Source: Aurantiochytrium sp. KH105
Taxonomy: Eukaryota; Sar; Bigyra; Thraustochytrida; Thraustochytriidae
Assembly (NCBI GenBank): GCA_003116975.1
Contig: BGKB01000166.1
Location: 100,607 to 164,606, forward strand
Direction: 5' to 3'
Length of the DNA: 64,000 nt
How positions within the stretch are numbered: position 1 is the first letter of the stretch; each line of letters starts with the position of its first letter. The notes below the pieces were generated by a model. It saw nothing but the letters and a program-made list of their open reading frames with translations. It was not told the DNA's origin and made no database searches. This document shows, one piece after another, positions 44,185 to 53,634 of the stretch. A program made the translations under genes and the position numbers.

Positions 44185-46992
44185 ATGAGCGGGCCGCAGG
44201 ACGACAGAGATGCGCGCTGGCGCGCCTCAAGAGGACCCGGGGCCTCTCGCGTCACAACGAGCGCACTCGGGCCAGAGGACCTCGGTGGCCCACTTGACGA
44301 AGACCACGACAACGAAGACGACGAAGAGAATGAGGCTCGCCGACTTTCTGCCTTTGCAGGAACCGCGAGTGGAGCCAGCTCATCGACAAGCAACCAGCAC
44401 GATGCACGCGATGTGGAGTTGGGTCCCAAGGATATTGACGAGCTTCTTCGTGGCCTCGAGGCGAGACCGCCACTGGACAGGCCCATACCTCAGGCAGCGC
44501 ACACGGATGCGTACCTCGAAGATGAGATCCAGCGACTGCAAAGCGAAAATGCGCATGTGCGCTCGTACGCGGCTCGGCTCGAAAACGAATTGCGGAGGCT
44601 TGCGCGTCATGCTCACGGTGATTCCATCGCAGCGGCAATCGCTGCACCACCTGCTCAAGCCGGCACAGGCGATAACGAAGCTGATGAGGATGACGAAGAT
44701 GGCAATCAAACATTGTCGCCATGGGTGGCGACTCCGCAAATCTTCTCCCCACTTCTCGCCGCATACGATGGGCATCTCACCGAACTACGAAGCCGTCTCG
44801 GGGCAGCGGAGCGTCAGCTCAGCGTCGATCGTGACCACATTTCGCGTCTCACCCAGGAAAACGAGCAACTTGCAGCTGACTTGGACGCCGAGCTACGGAC
44901 TCGCGTCTCTGTCCTCGAGACCAACGTTGATTCCGGCGTCCCAGGACAGCAGCAGCAGCAGCTGCAGCAGCAGCGCCTCGACCTTGTGACCTCGGAGCAG
45001 CTCGAACTGCTGCAACAGCAAGTCGCCGCGCTGGACAAGGAACGCGGGATTCTCGAGGAAGTCTCGAACCATCTCCAGTCCGAAGTAGACACCTTACGCG
45101 AGGAAGGTAAGGAGCGCGACGAACAGCTCATTAAAATTACGCAAAACTTTCAAAGCGCACGCGGAGCTCTTAAACGAGCACAAGCCCAGGCCGGTACGCT
45201 GCAAAAGGAGCGCGATGCAGCTTTTGGCCAGCTGAAAAAGCTTCACGCTCAGTACAGCGACCTTAGCGTCCGTCACGAAGCCTTGAACGAGGACCTGCAT
45301 GCGAGCGAGCGCGAGGCCGCGCAGTACCAAAAACAGTGCGCCCGCCTGCGCAGCGATCTCGACAGCCTTGCAGCACGCGCTAACGAGGAGACAGACCTGC
45401 AACTGCAGCGTCTCGATGCCGAGCGCAAGACTTTGCGCGAGACCGTTGTCTCACGAGATGCCACTCGCCGTGAGCTCGATAGTCTCAGAGAGGCGCATCG
45501 CAAGCTCAGAATGCAGCACGAAAAGACCGTGGCGGACTGCGAAGGCATGATTGGCGCCATGGAAAGTCTCAAGCTTGAAATCTTCGAGCTCAAGTCGCGC
45601 GAAGAAACCGTGACGCAACGTGAGACTGAAGCGCGCAACGCCATAGAGCAGGCGAAACTGGAGCGCGACCAGGCACTCGCGTACGACACCGAGAGTCGCC
45701 GAACAATCGCGCGTCTCAACGCACAGCGCGCCGAGGCGGCCAAGGAGAATCTTCGTGTAACCGAGAACGCCATTAGAGAAGAGCGTGAGCAAAAGACGGC
45801 ACAGCTCGCCTCGCGTGCACAAGACATTGAAGATCTCACAGCGCGTTGTGCCCGTCTCGAACAAGACGTCGACCAAGCACGCCAAGATGCGCGGGAGTCC
45901 AAGTCTCGTCTGGATGCTGCCAAAACGACGACAGGAGCCGAATTGCGACGCCTTGAGGGCGTCGTGGCAAAGGCTCACGAACGTGCCGAGCGCGCCGAAA
46001 ACGTTGCCGTCGAACGCGAGGCTGAAGCGCAGCGCCGCATGCACGAGGCTGCGCAACGCATCGCCGAGGCTGACCAGGAGCGTGTATCGCTGCACGAGAG
46101 CTCACGATCTCTCCAGCAGCGCTTGCAAATGGCAACCGTAGACATAGAGCGCCTTCAAAAGGAGGCGACCCGTCTCGAAAAGGAGGCAGCCAAGGCAAAC
46201 CAAGAGGCTGCAAGCTTTCAGCAGACGCTGGAAAATGTACGCCTGCAGTCTGACGCTCGCATCGAGGCGGCTCAGGAGCGTGCCAAAATCGTCGAGCAGC
46301 GTCTCACGCAACGCGCCTCTGACGCCGAGGCCCGTGCCTCTGAAGCGACCCAGGTGCTTGAGCACGCTACCTCGGAGAAAGACCGTCTCAAGCGGCAAGC
46401 CGACGAGACGCTTGCTAGCACAGTCGAGCACTTTGAAAAGCGTCTCGCAGAGTATCGCGAGGCCTCGGCGCGATACGAAGCTCGTCTTCAGGAGCTCACA
46501 GCGACCATTGACGTCTTGCAGCACGAACGCTCCGAGGCGGCTCGCCAGCTCAAGGAGATTGAGGCGCGTGCACGCAAGCTCGAACACGCCGCCAGCCAGG
46601 CCGACAAGCGATACTCGGACACGAAGCTCAAATTGGCGCAAGTCATTGCATCCGAGGAAGCACGCGTGCAGGAGTTCGCAGACACAAACCGCCGTCTTGA
46701 TCAGCTCGAGATTGAGAAGAACAGGCTGCAACGCGAGCGCGATGCGGCCATTCGCGCTCTTGAGAACCAACCCAGGCCTGCAAGGCAAGCTCGCGCTCTT
46801 CTCGATGTGGGTGGATTTCATCCTCGACGGAGCGGTCTCAGTGGCGGCACGGGTGCCGCCTTTTCTCCTTCTTCTGGCATGACTCAGCAGCTCGGCCACG
46901 GTCCTCCCGATTCGCCAATATCTCGATCCACGAGGCTCCGTTTCGAGTCGCAGCGTGCGGACGCCGCAGCCTCTCCCACTGCTTTGCGATAA
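44185..46992 (+). CDS. Long coiled-coil protein
   Basis: 935 residues from the ATG at 44185 (AAACATGAGC). The first ~130 residues are acidic and disordered. From about residue 115 onward it is almost continuous coiled coil, with one Gln-rich break (GQQQQQLQQQRLD). The last ~70 residues are Gly/Ser/Pro-rich and disordered (RPARQARALLDVGGF onward). Composition resembles golgins, centrosomal or SMC-like filaments, without any diagnostic end domain such as GRIP. Role: structural tether or scaffold, inferred. Its stop is 106 bases before the next plus-strand ATG. Confidence 0.82.
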   Translation: MSGPQDDRDARWRASRGPGASRVTTSALGPEDLGGPLDEDHDNEDDEENEARRLSAFAGTASGASSSTSNQHDARDVELGPKDIDELLRGLEARPPLDRPIPQAAHTDAYLEDEIQRLQSENAHVRSYAARLENELRRLARHAHGDSIAAAIAAPPAQAGTGDNEADEDDEDGNQTLSPWVATPQIFSPLLAAYDGHLTELRSRLGAAERQLSVDRDHISRLTQENEQLAADLDAELRTRVSVLETNVDSGVPGQQQQQLQQQRLDLVTSEQLELLQQQVAALDKERGILEEVSNHLQSEVDTLREEGKERDEQLIKITQNFQSARGALKRAQAQAGTLQKERDAAFGQLKKLHAQYSDLSVRHEALNEDLHASEREAAQYQKQCARLRSDLDSLAARANEETDLQLQRLDAERKTLRETVVSRDATRRELDSLREAHRKLRMQHEKTVADCEGMIGAMESLKLEIFELKSREETVTQRETEARNAIEQAKLERDQALAYDTESRRTIARLNAQRAEAAKENLRVTENAIREEREQKTAQLASRAQDIEDLTARCARLEQDVDQARQDARESKSRLDAAKTTTGAELRRLEGVVAKAHERAERAENVAVEREAEAQRRMHEAAQRIAEADQERVSLHESSRSLQQRLQMATVDIERLQKEATRLEKEAAKANQEAASFQQTLENVRLQSDARIEAAQERAKIVEQRLTQRASDAEARASEATQVLEHATSEKDRLKRQADETLASTVEHFEKRLAEYREASARYEARLQELTATIDVLQHERSEAARQLKEIEARARKLEHAASQADKRYSDTKLKLAQVIASEEARVQEFADTNRRLDQLEIEKNRLQRERDAAIRALENQPRPARQARALLDVGGFHPRRSGLSGGTGAAFSPSSGMTQQLGHGPPDSPISRSTRLRFESQRADAAASPTALR

Positions 46993-47041
46993 GTTGTCCC
47001 CTGTGTAATTCACAAAGAAATAGTTTGCCCTCTACATCCCA

Positions 47042-47042
<1 letters not shown>

Positions 47043-47077
<35 letters not shown>
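47043..47077 (+). repeat. (CAT)n microsatellite in a 106-base intergenic gap
   Basis: About eleven CAT/ATC units lie between the coiled-coil gene and the PrpF-like gene, about 20 bases upstream of the latter's ATG. With so little space, the repeat must lie in the terminator, promoter or leader. Confidence 0.95.
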
Positions 47078-47079
<2 letters not shown>

Positions 47080-47098
47080 GCACCGTCGGTCCAAAAAA

Positions 47099-48337
47099 AT
47101 GACAAAACATACCACTATCATGTTGCGCTTTGCGCTTCTTCGCTGCGGCACAAGCCGCGGGCCGTTTATCGCGCGACAGGATCTGCGCGTAGCAGCGCGC
47201 GCACGAGCCGCAGAAGGCAGCTCGGAAGGCGAGACAGCAGCGCTCGGCGCGGCGCTCGAGCGCAAGGAGATTGACACGGTTCTCGATGTACTGGGCAGCG
47301 GTCAGAACGAGCAGCTCGAGGGCATCGGCGGGAACTCCGCCGTGACAAACAAGGCGTACGTTGTAGAGAGACGTACGGACGACGAGTGCGGATGTTGGTT
47401 TCTACAAGGAAAAGTTCGCGAGCGTGGCGTGGACGATAGTCATGGAGACTGCGGAAACATGCTCGCAGGTGTTGGCGTCTTTGCCTTGAATCGGAACCTT
47501 GTCGACCGAAGCAAGCTGCGCGGCGCGCGCGAAGCTGGAATGGCAACTGTCCAAGTTGTCGCCCATGCCACCGGACGCAGGTATGAGATCGACGTTCCAG
47601 TTGATAAATATGGTTTTCCGGCCTTGAAGGGATCCCTCGCCATTGCCGGGGTCCCAAGTCCAGGCGCAGCAATCTCCATTCGCAGTCTGTCAAGCCCTGG
47701 AAGCAAAACAGGCTCCCTTTGGCCAGCAGGAATCGTGACGGAGATCCGAGGCACATCTGCATCCTGCGTTGATGCGGAACGCCCCCTCGTCATTGTCGAC
47801 GCTGCGAGCGTTGGCGTTTCATGTGAGGAATCCAAAGAAGAGCTTGACGGCAACATTGCGCTCATGCAGCGTCTTGAGGAAATTCGGTGCGCAGCCGGTG
47901 AGGCCATGGGCCTCGGCGACTGTACTGGACGTGTCTCGCCCAAGCTTTGCCTCGTAACTCCAAGTCCTGCGCGTCCCGGGGTGCTACGCACACGCTATTT
48001 TGTAGCACCCTTTGAGCGCGACACGCATCCAACGCTAGCCATGACGGCAGCCCAGGCGCTCGCTGTAGCATCTCTTTCGCCGGGAAGTATTCCACACGCA
48101 ATGCTGTTTGGCAAGTCCCCGAATGCGAGAGAGGTGACGACAGGGCCTTTGTCGAGCGACAGTCCGCGAACTCTCGCTCTCGAGTTCGAACATCCACGAG
48201 GCACTGTGGAGATTCGTGTGACGCTCTCCGCTAATGCGTGTGGAACGAATGAGGTTGCGGAAGACGGCTCCAATCTTATTGGAACCTCGTACAAGCGAAC
48301 AGTAAAGCGACTCGTGGACGGATCTTTTTATGTTTAG
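47099..48337 (+). CDS. PrpF-family isomerase (4-oxalomesaconate tautomerase/aconitate isomerase-like)
   Basis: 412 residues; the ATG at 47099, or a second at 47120 (MLRFALLRCG). The start RCGTSRGPFI matches the family MRGGTSKG motif. GIGGNSAVTNKAYVV and SHGDCGNMLAGVGVFAL match the conserved GGxxxxTSKxAIV and NCGN-AGVGPFA blocks. Two DapF/PrpF-like folds are expected around a central active site with paired residues. Members isomerise 2-methylaconitate (propionate breakdown) or oxalomesaconate (gallate breakdown); substrate here is unknown. The family is mainly bacterial and fungal, so horizontal origin is possible but untested. Convergent with the kinase gene, 202 bases away. Confidence 0.88.
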   Translation: MTKHTTIMLRFALLRCGTSRGPFIARQDLRVAARARAAEGSSEGETAALGAALERKEIDTVLDVLGSGQNEQLEGIGGNSAVTNKAYVVERRTDDECGCWFLQGKVRERGVDDSHGDCGNMLAGVGVFALNRNLVDRSKLRGAREAGMATVQVVAHATGRRYEIDVPVDKYGFPALKGSLAIAGVPSPGAAISIRSLSSPGSKTGSLWPAGIVTEIRGTSASCVDAERPLVIVDAASVGVSCEESKEELDGNIALMQRLEEIRCAAGEAMGLGDCTGRVSPKLCLVTPSPARPGVLRTRYFVAPFERDTHPTLAMTAAQALAVASLSPGSIPHAMLFGKSPNAREVTTGPLSSDSPRTLALEFEHPRGTVEIRVTLSANACGTNEVAEDGSNLIGTSYKRTVKRLVDGSFYV

Positions 48338-48539
48338 AGTACTGCGACAGTGGCAAGCAGAGCCCACCAACGTCATGGAAAACGAATCAAGTCGGAGGGA
48401 CGAGTGGTACCAGTAGATGATTGTTGCCAGCTTCTTCCTCCTCTCCTCCTCCTACTCAAGAAAGAAGAAGGAGAAGAAGCAGAAGTACGGAGAGAGACAA
48501 CGTCATACAAGGCAGCGCCCGTTCTCGTTCTCATTCTCA

Positions 48540-51500
48540 TTAGACCCGCTTTTGACGGAGGTAGGCGTCCTCGCAAAGTAGAGCTACATCAGGCCTGTAA
48601 TTTTGACTGTAGGTGAGGCAGCGGCGGATGAAATCCTTTGCCTCGTTCGAGACCTGCGGCTTTTCCGGGAAACTGACCTGAAAGGCCCGCGTAATGGTGC
48701 CCTGCTGTAAAACGTTCTCCTGCGTCATGCCTTCGCCAAAGGGACGCACGCCGTATAGCATTTGATAAAAGATGACCCCCGTGGACCAAACATCAACCTT
48801 GGATGAAATCTTGGGAGGCGGCCCCGAAAGTCGAAAGCACTCTGGAGGTAGGTACCAGTATGTGCCGGCGCCCTGCGAAGTGAGCTCGATGCCAGTGTTC
48901 TCCGTGTCAGTGGGCTCCATAATCTTGGAGAGCCCAAAGTCGGTAATTTTGACACCGCCGTTGCCATCAAAGAGAATGTTGCCCGGCTTGAGATCATAGT
49001 GAATGATACAGGGTCTCCGCGCCCGTTCCTGGCCAGCGAAGCCGGGATGCGGGCTGGCTGCACCAAGCATGTGGTCATGCTCGTCGATTGTCCCGAGGTT
49101 CGGTCCTGGAGTAGACCTCTTCCACTCGCCGCCATCATTGCTGCCGCAGCCGTCGTCGTGCTCATTGAGGTGATGATGATGCGTCTGATGCTGCTGTTGC
49201 GAGGCAGCCTCGTTTGCGACGGAGAGCTCGCCGCCAGAACTCAGATACCGTAGACCAGCAAGAATCTGCAACAGGATTGAGCGCGCCTCTCGCTCTGGAA
49301 GCTTTTTGCGGTGTTTGAGGTGGAATTCCAAGTCTGTACCCTCGCAAAATTCAAGCACGGTTGCGAACGAGTTCTGGTCGATCTCAAAGACATCGTAGAA
49401 CCGCACGATGCGCGGATGGCGAAGACTTAGATGAATCTTGTACTCGCGCGTGGCATGTTTAAGGTAGCTTGCCTTCTTGATGTCGTTCCACGAAGAGTTG
49501 AGCTCGTGCACCTTGACCGCGACGTCGCGGAGCTCGACCAGGTCGAAGGCCTTCCACACCTCGCTAAAGCCGCCCTTGCCCAGGAGCTCGCGCAAGAGGT
49601 AGCGATTGTGAAGGACTGGCTGCCGATTGAAGCGCGAGGCATCTTCGTCACGGAGCCTACGAAGTGACTGGAGATATACCAGCTTTTCCAAGTCGACGCG
49701 CGCGCGTTCCTCGACGAGTTCCTGCTCGATTCGCTTGAGGTTGGCGAGCTCAACCTTGATGGATTCCTCCAACTCAATGGCCTCGAGATCGATGAGGCAG
49801 GTGTTGGCGCCGGGATCAGCGTTGGCGCGCCGTTGGCGCACCTGCTTGGCAACGATTTTCTTCCGCTTCTCCAAATCGTCCCGGCGCTGCAGCACATCGA
49901 GCTGCCGCGCTCTAATGTCGCGAAAGTGCTCACCTTCTTCCCACGTTTCGGACAACTTGGCGCGGGGCCCAAAGCCGTGCCGCTGCACGGTGAGGCGGCC
50001 TAGCCGGAAACCGTCTTCTACGATCTTTTGCCGCAATTTGCGAAGGCGGTCTTGATCGGTCTTGCGCAGGAGCTCCTCGAGACTCTTGGCTACCTTGATT
50101 TGGTACTCGTTCATGTTATCGCGGACGCGACCCAACTCGTCCTCAAGAGCACGTGTCTCTTCTTGCTTGACCTCGTTTATGTTTCGAAGTCGAGATAGCT
50201 CCTCGTCTCGGCTAGCCAGGGCTCGCCTCAGTCGAGCGACCTCGACACTCGGCGTGGCGTCGTTGCCAGGCCCGGGGGTGGCGCTGCTGTTGCTGCTGCT
50301 GATATTGTTGGTGCTGGTTCCGGTGGCGCTTTCCATCTTGCTGCCGTCATTCGTCTTGCCGCCAGTGAATGTGGCGTTTCGCTTGGCAGAACCAGCGACG
50401 CCGCCATCCGCGGTGCTGTTGCCACGACGCAAAGGCGTAAAAGGGGCCGTGCTTCGCGTGCTCGCGTCGCCATTGTCCGAAGCAGGCTCACTTGCCCGCC
50501 GACTCGGGGTCTCCTTGCCGGTGGATGCAGGTGCGGTGCCATCGGTGGCAGCGTCACCAAAAGCAGCTGGGGTCGCACCACTTGCGCTCGTGGTTCGCGC
50601 AGAAAAGAACTGTTTGATTTGCGGCTGGTTCTTGAGCGCCTTACGCAGTGCGGACTTGCTTCCTGCTCCGCTGCTGCTCGTGTTCGCGCCAACGCCACTA
50701 GGACCAGGCGAATTGAATTTCCCCGAAGTTCGCGAGACGCCTCCGTTGGTAAATTCGCCGCCGCGCGAGGACGCGTTCGATTGGTCGATCGACGCGAAGC
50801 TGACAATGTCGCCCTGGGATTTTGAGTTGTGGCGCATGAGCAGATCGTGAGCATTGACGCTAGATGAAATTGCACTGTCCTGCAGTGGGCGTCGCAGGTC
50901 TCTTGATGGGGTTCTCTTGATTGCAGAAGTGGACGAAGGTGTCGATGCCACTGCTGCCCTTGCCGCTGTCCCCGGAGTACGAGAGCGGAGCTTGCCAGTG
51001 TCAGAGAGCGATTTGTTTTCGGCGTCCTCGTGGTGCCCATCGACGCTATTTGCAGGTGACAGTTCGCTCCGTCGCCGCCGCTGCCGCACGGCTGACTGCG
51101 GCGTCCGCTGTACGGCTTCGCTTTGGCTCTCGTCGTCACCGTCGTTTACGTCGTTCGCTCGTCTTTCTGGGGTATGCGCTGGCGAGAACTTGCGCTTGCG
51201 CTGTTGCTGTTGATCTTGCTGACGATCTGCGTATTCCTCGGGCGATGGTGGAAGCGCACCGAGTCCTCCTCCGGGAGCGGCAGAGACCTTTTCGATGCCG
51301 GGAATCGTACGCGACACGGAGCTGTCAAAGCTGGCGTGGCTCTCGGTGCCGTGTTCGTGGCGCGAGCTCGCTTCATTTTTGTCGTCACTATCGGCAGCGG
51401 TGCCTGCAGGCTGCGGCGAGTTCGCGCTGGCTGCAGCCGAAGCAAAGCCTACCGACGTGACGGCATTGCCGCCGCGCTCGTGAGACCTGATGCGGGCTTC

Positions 51501-51557
51501 AAGTCGCTGCAAGCGTTCATTGTCTGCGCCGTGCAGCGTGACGAGTTCGTTCACCAT
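48540..51557 (-). CDS. TLK: Tousled-like protein kinase
   Basis: 1,005 residues, ATG at 51557. It is a nuclear Ser/Thr kinase that phosphorylates ASF1 histone chaperones in S phase. N-terminal ~440 residues are disordered and Ser/Thr-rich with a canonical PIP box QPQIKQFF (311-318). Coiled coil follows, then the TLK-typical RHGFGPRAKLSETWEEG block. Kinase domain ~650-1003: GKGGFSEVW, VAVKVHEL, IIHYDLKPGNIL (HYD in place of HRD is normal for TLKs) and ITDFGLSKIM. A ~70-residue His/Gly-rich insert lies between helix E and the catalytic loop. Confidence 0.97.
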   Translation of the reverse strand: MVNELVTLHGADNERLQRLEARIRSHERGGNAVTSVGFASAAASANSPQPAGTAADSDDKNEASSRHEHGTESHASFDSSVSRTIPGIEKVSAAPGGGLGALPPSPEEYADRQQDQQQQRKRKFSPAHTPERRANDVNDGDDESQSEAVQRTPQSAVRQRRRRSELSPANSVDGHHEDAENKSLSDTGKLRSRTPGTAARAAVASTPSSTSAIKRTPSRDLRRPLQDSAISSSVNAHDLLMRHNSKSQGDIVSFASIDQSNASSRGGEFTNGGVSRTSGKFNSPGPSGVGANTSSSGAGSKSALRKALKNQPQIKQFFSARTTSASGATPAAFGDAATDGTAPASTGKETPSRRASEPASDNGDASTRSTAPFTPLRRGNSTADGGVAGSAKRNATFTGGKTNDGSKMESATGTSTNNISSSNSSATPGPGNDATPSVEVARLRRALASRDEELSRLRNINEVKQEETRALEDELGRVRDNMNEYQIKVAKSLEELLRKTDQDRLRKLRQKIVEDGFRLGRLTVQRHGFGPRAKLSETWEEGEHFRDIRARQLDVLQRRDDLEKRKKIVAKQVRQRRANADPGANTCLIDLEAIELEESIKVELANLKRIEQELVEERARVDLEKLVYLQSLRRLRDEDASRFNRQPVLHNRYLLRELLGKGGFSEVWKAFDLVELRDVAVKVHELNSSWNDIKKASYLKHATREYKIHLSLRHPRIVRFYDVFEIDQNSFATVLEFCEGTDLEFHLKHRKKLPEREARSILLQILAGLRYLSSGGELSVANEAASQQQHQTHHHHLNEHDDGCGSNDGGEWKRSTPGPNLGTIDEHDHMLGAASPHPGFAGQERARRPCIIHYDLKPGNILFDGNGGVKITDFGLSKIMEPTDTENTGIELTSQGAGTYWYLPPECFRLSGPPPKISSKVDVWSTGVIFYQMLYGVRPFGEGMTQENVLQQGTITRAFQVSFPEKPQVSNEAKDFIRRCLTYSQNYRPDVALLCEDAYLRQKRV

Positions 51558-52455
51558 GGCCCCTGCGGCCTGTTTTCAGTTTACGCTGCGCTTTTCTCTT
51601 GCGCGAGGCCGCCAATCAGCCGGCCAGCCTTCCAGCCCGCAAGCCAGACCGACAGACACACTGACAGACAGCCGCACACGCAGCCTGCCTGCCAGCCTCG
51701 AATGTCTGCCCCGATTCTTTCTCTGTCTGCCTGCCTGCCTGCGTTGCTTGCTGGCTTGCTCGCTTGCCTGCTGATTCTGGCGTGCCGGTTAGGTCGTTCT
51801 TGTCGTCGACGTCCTCGTCGTCTGTCAATGTTGCCGCTCTCGTCGCGTACTGCTCGAGACTTGGCTCGCTGCCGCGCCGTGTGCCACGGCGCGGTCTTTC
51901 TCTGCGCACGCAGCTGGTGTCGCTGCGCCTGCGAGTCCTGCTCCGCCTTGCGTCGCCTCGCGTCCCCTCGCGCCTCGCGTGGCGAGCACGATCGAAGTTT
52001 GCTCTCCTCGGTGGTTAGTTTGATTGATCGCACAGGCGATCTCAAAGAGTTTCACGGTTAGAGTGCGCAACCCCTTTTGCCGCAACCCCTTTTGCCGATT
52101 CATAATTCCTTCCTTTTTTTTCCCTTCTTTTTTTTAGGGGGGGAGGGTGGAGGGGGTTGGAGGGGATTGAAGGGGTTGGAAAAGGAGGTTGGAGCACTCA
52201 CTTAGGGCATGCTGTGCTGCGAGGGCGCACGAGGCAAGAGAAAGTGGAGGACCAGAGCATATACGAATGAGGAAGATCAGAATTCAATTGAGGGGGATAA
52301 TCACGACTGCTCTTTGCTTTGACTTTTGCTTTGACTTTTGCTTTGACTTTTGCTTTGACTTTTGCTTTGACTTTTGGCGTTGAATTCACTTTGCTTTTCG
52401 TCCCAAGTCGATTTGTATAAAATTGAGCAAAGCGATATTCGTTTGGAACTGCAGG
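51558..52455. other. Spacer between TLK and CK2 beta with tandem repeats
   Basis: 898 bases. 52068-52097 holds a 15-base direct repeat (aaccccttttgccgc). 52135-52195 is G-rich (GGGGGGGAGGGTGGAGGGGG type). 52313-52375 is the 12-base repeat listed separately. 51640-51770 is rich in CTGCCTGC and CAGACAGA units. No gene seen. Confidence 0.6.
52313..52375 (+). repeat. Five tandem copies of a 12-base unit
   Basis: tttgctttgact repeated about five times, nearly without error, about 80 bases downstream of the CK2 beta stop. On the minus strand it reads as a spurious VKAK frame. Confidence 0.95.
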
Positions 52456-53634
52456 TCACAGCGCCTGCGAGGCAAGGGTGTCCTTAACTTTCGACTCCCC
52501 AAGGCCCGAGCTGACCGCAGATGATGATGGAGGTTCAGGTGGATTAGCGGGCGCCTTTGACTGGGCGCCACGTGAGGCATCGCCAGCTTGCAGACCCGGC
52601 GTTGAAACGTCGGTCCCGTCCGCCTCGGCTGCGAGCGATACGCCATTCGCCTCGTTGGCGTGCTCGTCGTCGTCAGCCTCAGCCTTGGGACGATCGAGAA
52701 GGGTTTCCGTCGACCCACTCGTGCGTTCACACCCTTTCCAATACGCAGAAGATTCATGTATCCGGAATCCAAAGACGCGCGGCACGAACTTTTCAAAAGG
52801 CTCGTCAAGGATGCGCTGCGGGTACATCATGAGGAAGAGGTGCGGAAAGGTGCGTCCCCAAAAGGCGCCATCGAGGCCTCGCTGGCGCTCCTTGGCGGGA
52901 AGGTAAATCTCGCGGCATCGGGGGCAAAACACCTTGACCGTCGCCTCGCGAAGTACATCGGAAAGACCGATCGGCAAGAGGGGCTGACGTTCGCAGTCTA
53001 TGCGGAGGCACTCGCCAAAGTCGCGTGCCTCGTACTTGTGTTGCATCATTCGCAAGCCCTGAGCAGTGATGATGAAGCGCGCGTGAATGATGCCAAAGAG
53101 CATCTCCGCGTTGGCGTCGATCATTTCTCTCTCGACGCTGTTCGGATCATAATCGTCCTCCCATTCCACATCTAGATCCATAATGACGTCCATGGCCTCA
53201 TTCAGGTACCTCATGTCGGGGAGGCCGTACATGTTGAATCTGTCGTCAATATAGTCTGGATCCACCTCGCAAAAGAACTCGTGGCCACGCAGCGAGCAGT
53301 ACCACGTGATCCACGAGTCGCCCTCACTACTACTCAAGTCCGACTCTGACTCGTTGCTCACCTCCTCGGCATTCTCGAACTGCAGGTCTGCGGCCGCAAA
53401 CTCGGCGTCGAGGTCGTCGACCTGCTTGAGACCGCTCTTCTTCGCGCCGACGCCGCCCTCCTCCACGAGCTCCCCGTCCTCCTTGATCAACCCGTTCATC
53501 TCATCCTGGTCGTCCTCCTGGTCATCCTCCTCGTCGCCGACCTCGTCCTGCTGCCGCTGCAGCGCGTCGTCCTCCTCCTGCTCCTGCGCCGCCGCCGCGG
53601 CGTGCACGTGCGCCGCGTCTTGGCCGCGGTCCAT
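52456..53634 (-). CDS. CSNK2B: Casein kinase 2 regulatory (beta) subunit
   Basis: 392 residues from the ATG at 53634 (MDRGQDAAHV); human CK2 beta has 215. The core starts at SSSEGDSWITWYCSLRGHEF and continues EVDPDYIDDRFNMYGL, as in all CK2 beta. The zinc-binding dimer module has its four Cys (ECLRIDC ... FCPRCREIY). GAFWGRTFPHLFLM is typical. The N-terminal ~115 residues are a long acidic extension and the C-terminal ~90 are an Ala/Ser/Pro-rich extension. Role: assembles and targets CK2 holoenzyme in nucleus and cytoplasm. Confidence 0.97.
   Translation of the reverse strand: MDRGQDAAHVHAAAAAQEQEEDDALQRQQDEVGDEEDDQEDDQDEMNGLIKEDGELVEEGGVGAKKSGLKQVDDLDAEFAAADLQFENAEEVSNESESDLSSSEGDSWITWYCSLRGHEFFCEVDPDYIDDRFNMYGLPDMRYLNEAMDVIMDLDVEWEDDYDPNSVEREMIDANAEMLFGIIHARFIITAQGLRMMQHKYEARDFGECLRIDCERQPLLPIGLSDVLREATVKVFCPRCREIYLPAKERQRGLDGAFWGRTFPHLFLMMYPQRILDEPFEKFVPRVFGFRIHESSAYWKGCERTSGSTETLLDRPKAEADDDEHANEANGVSLAAEADGTDVSTPGLQAGDASRGAQSKAPANPPEPPSSSAVSSGLGESKVKDTLASQAL

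Noticed and set aside
52198-52389. Minus-strand frame with VKAKVKAK repeats
   Set aside because: It comes from the 12-base tandem repeat and has no flanking coding character.
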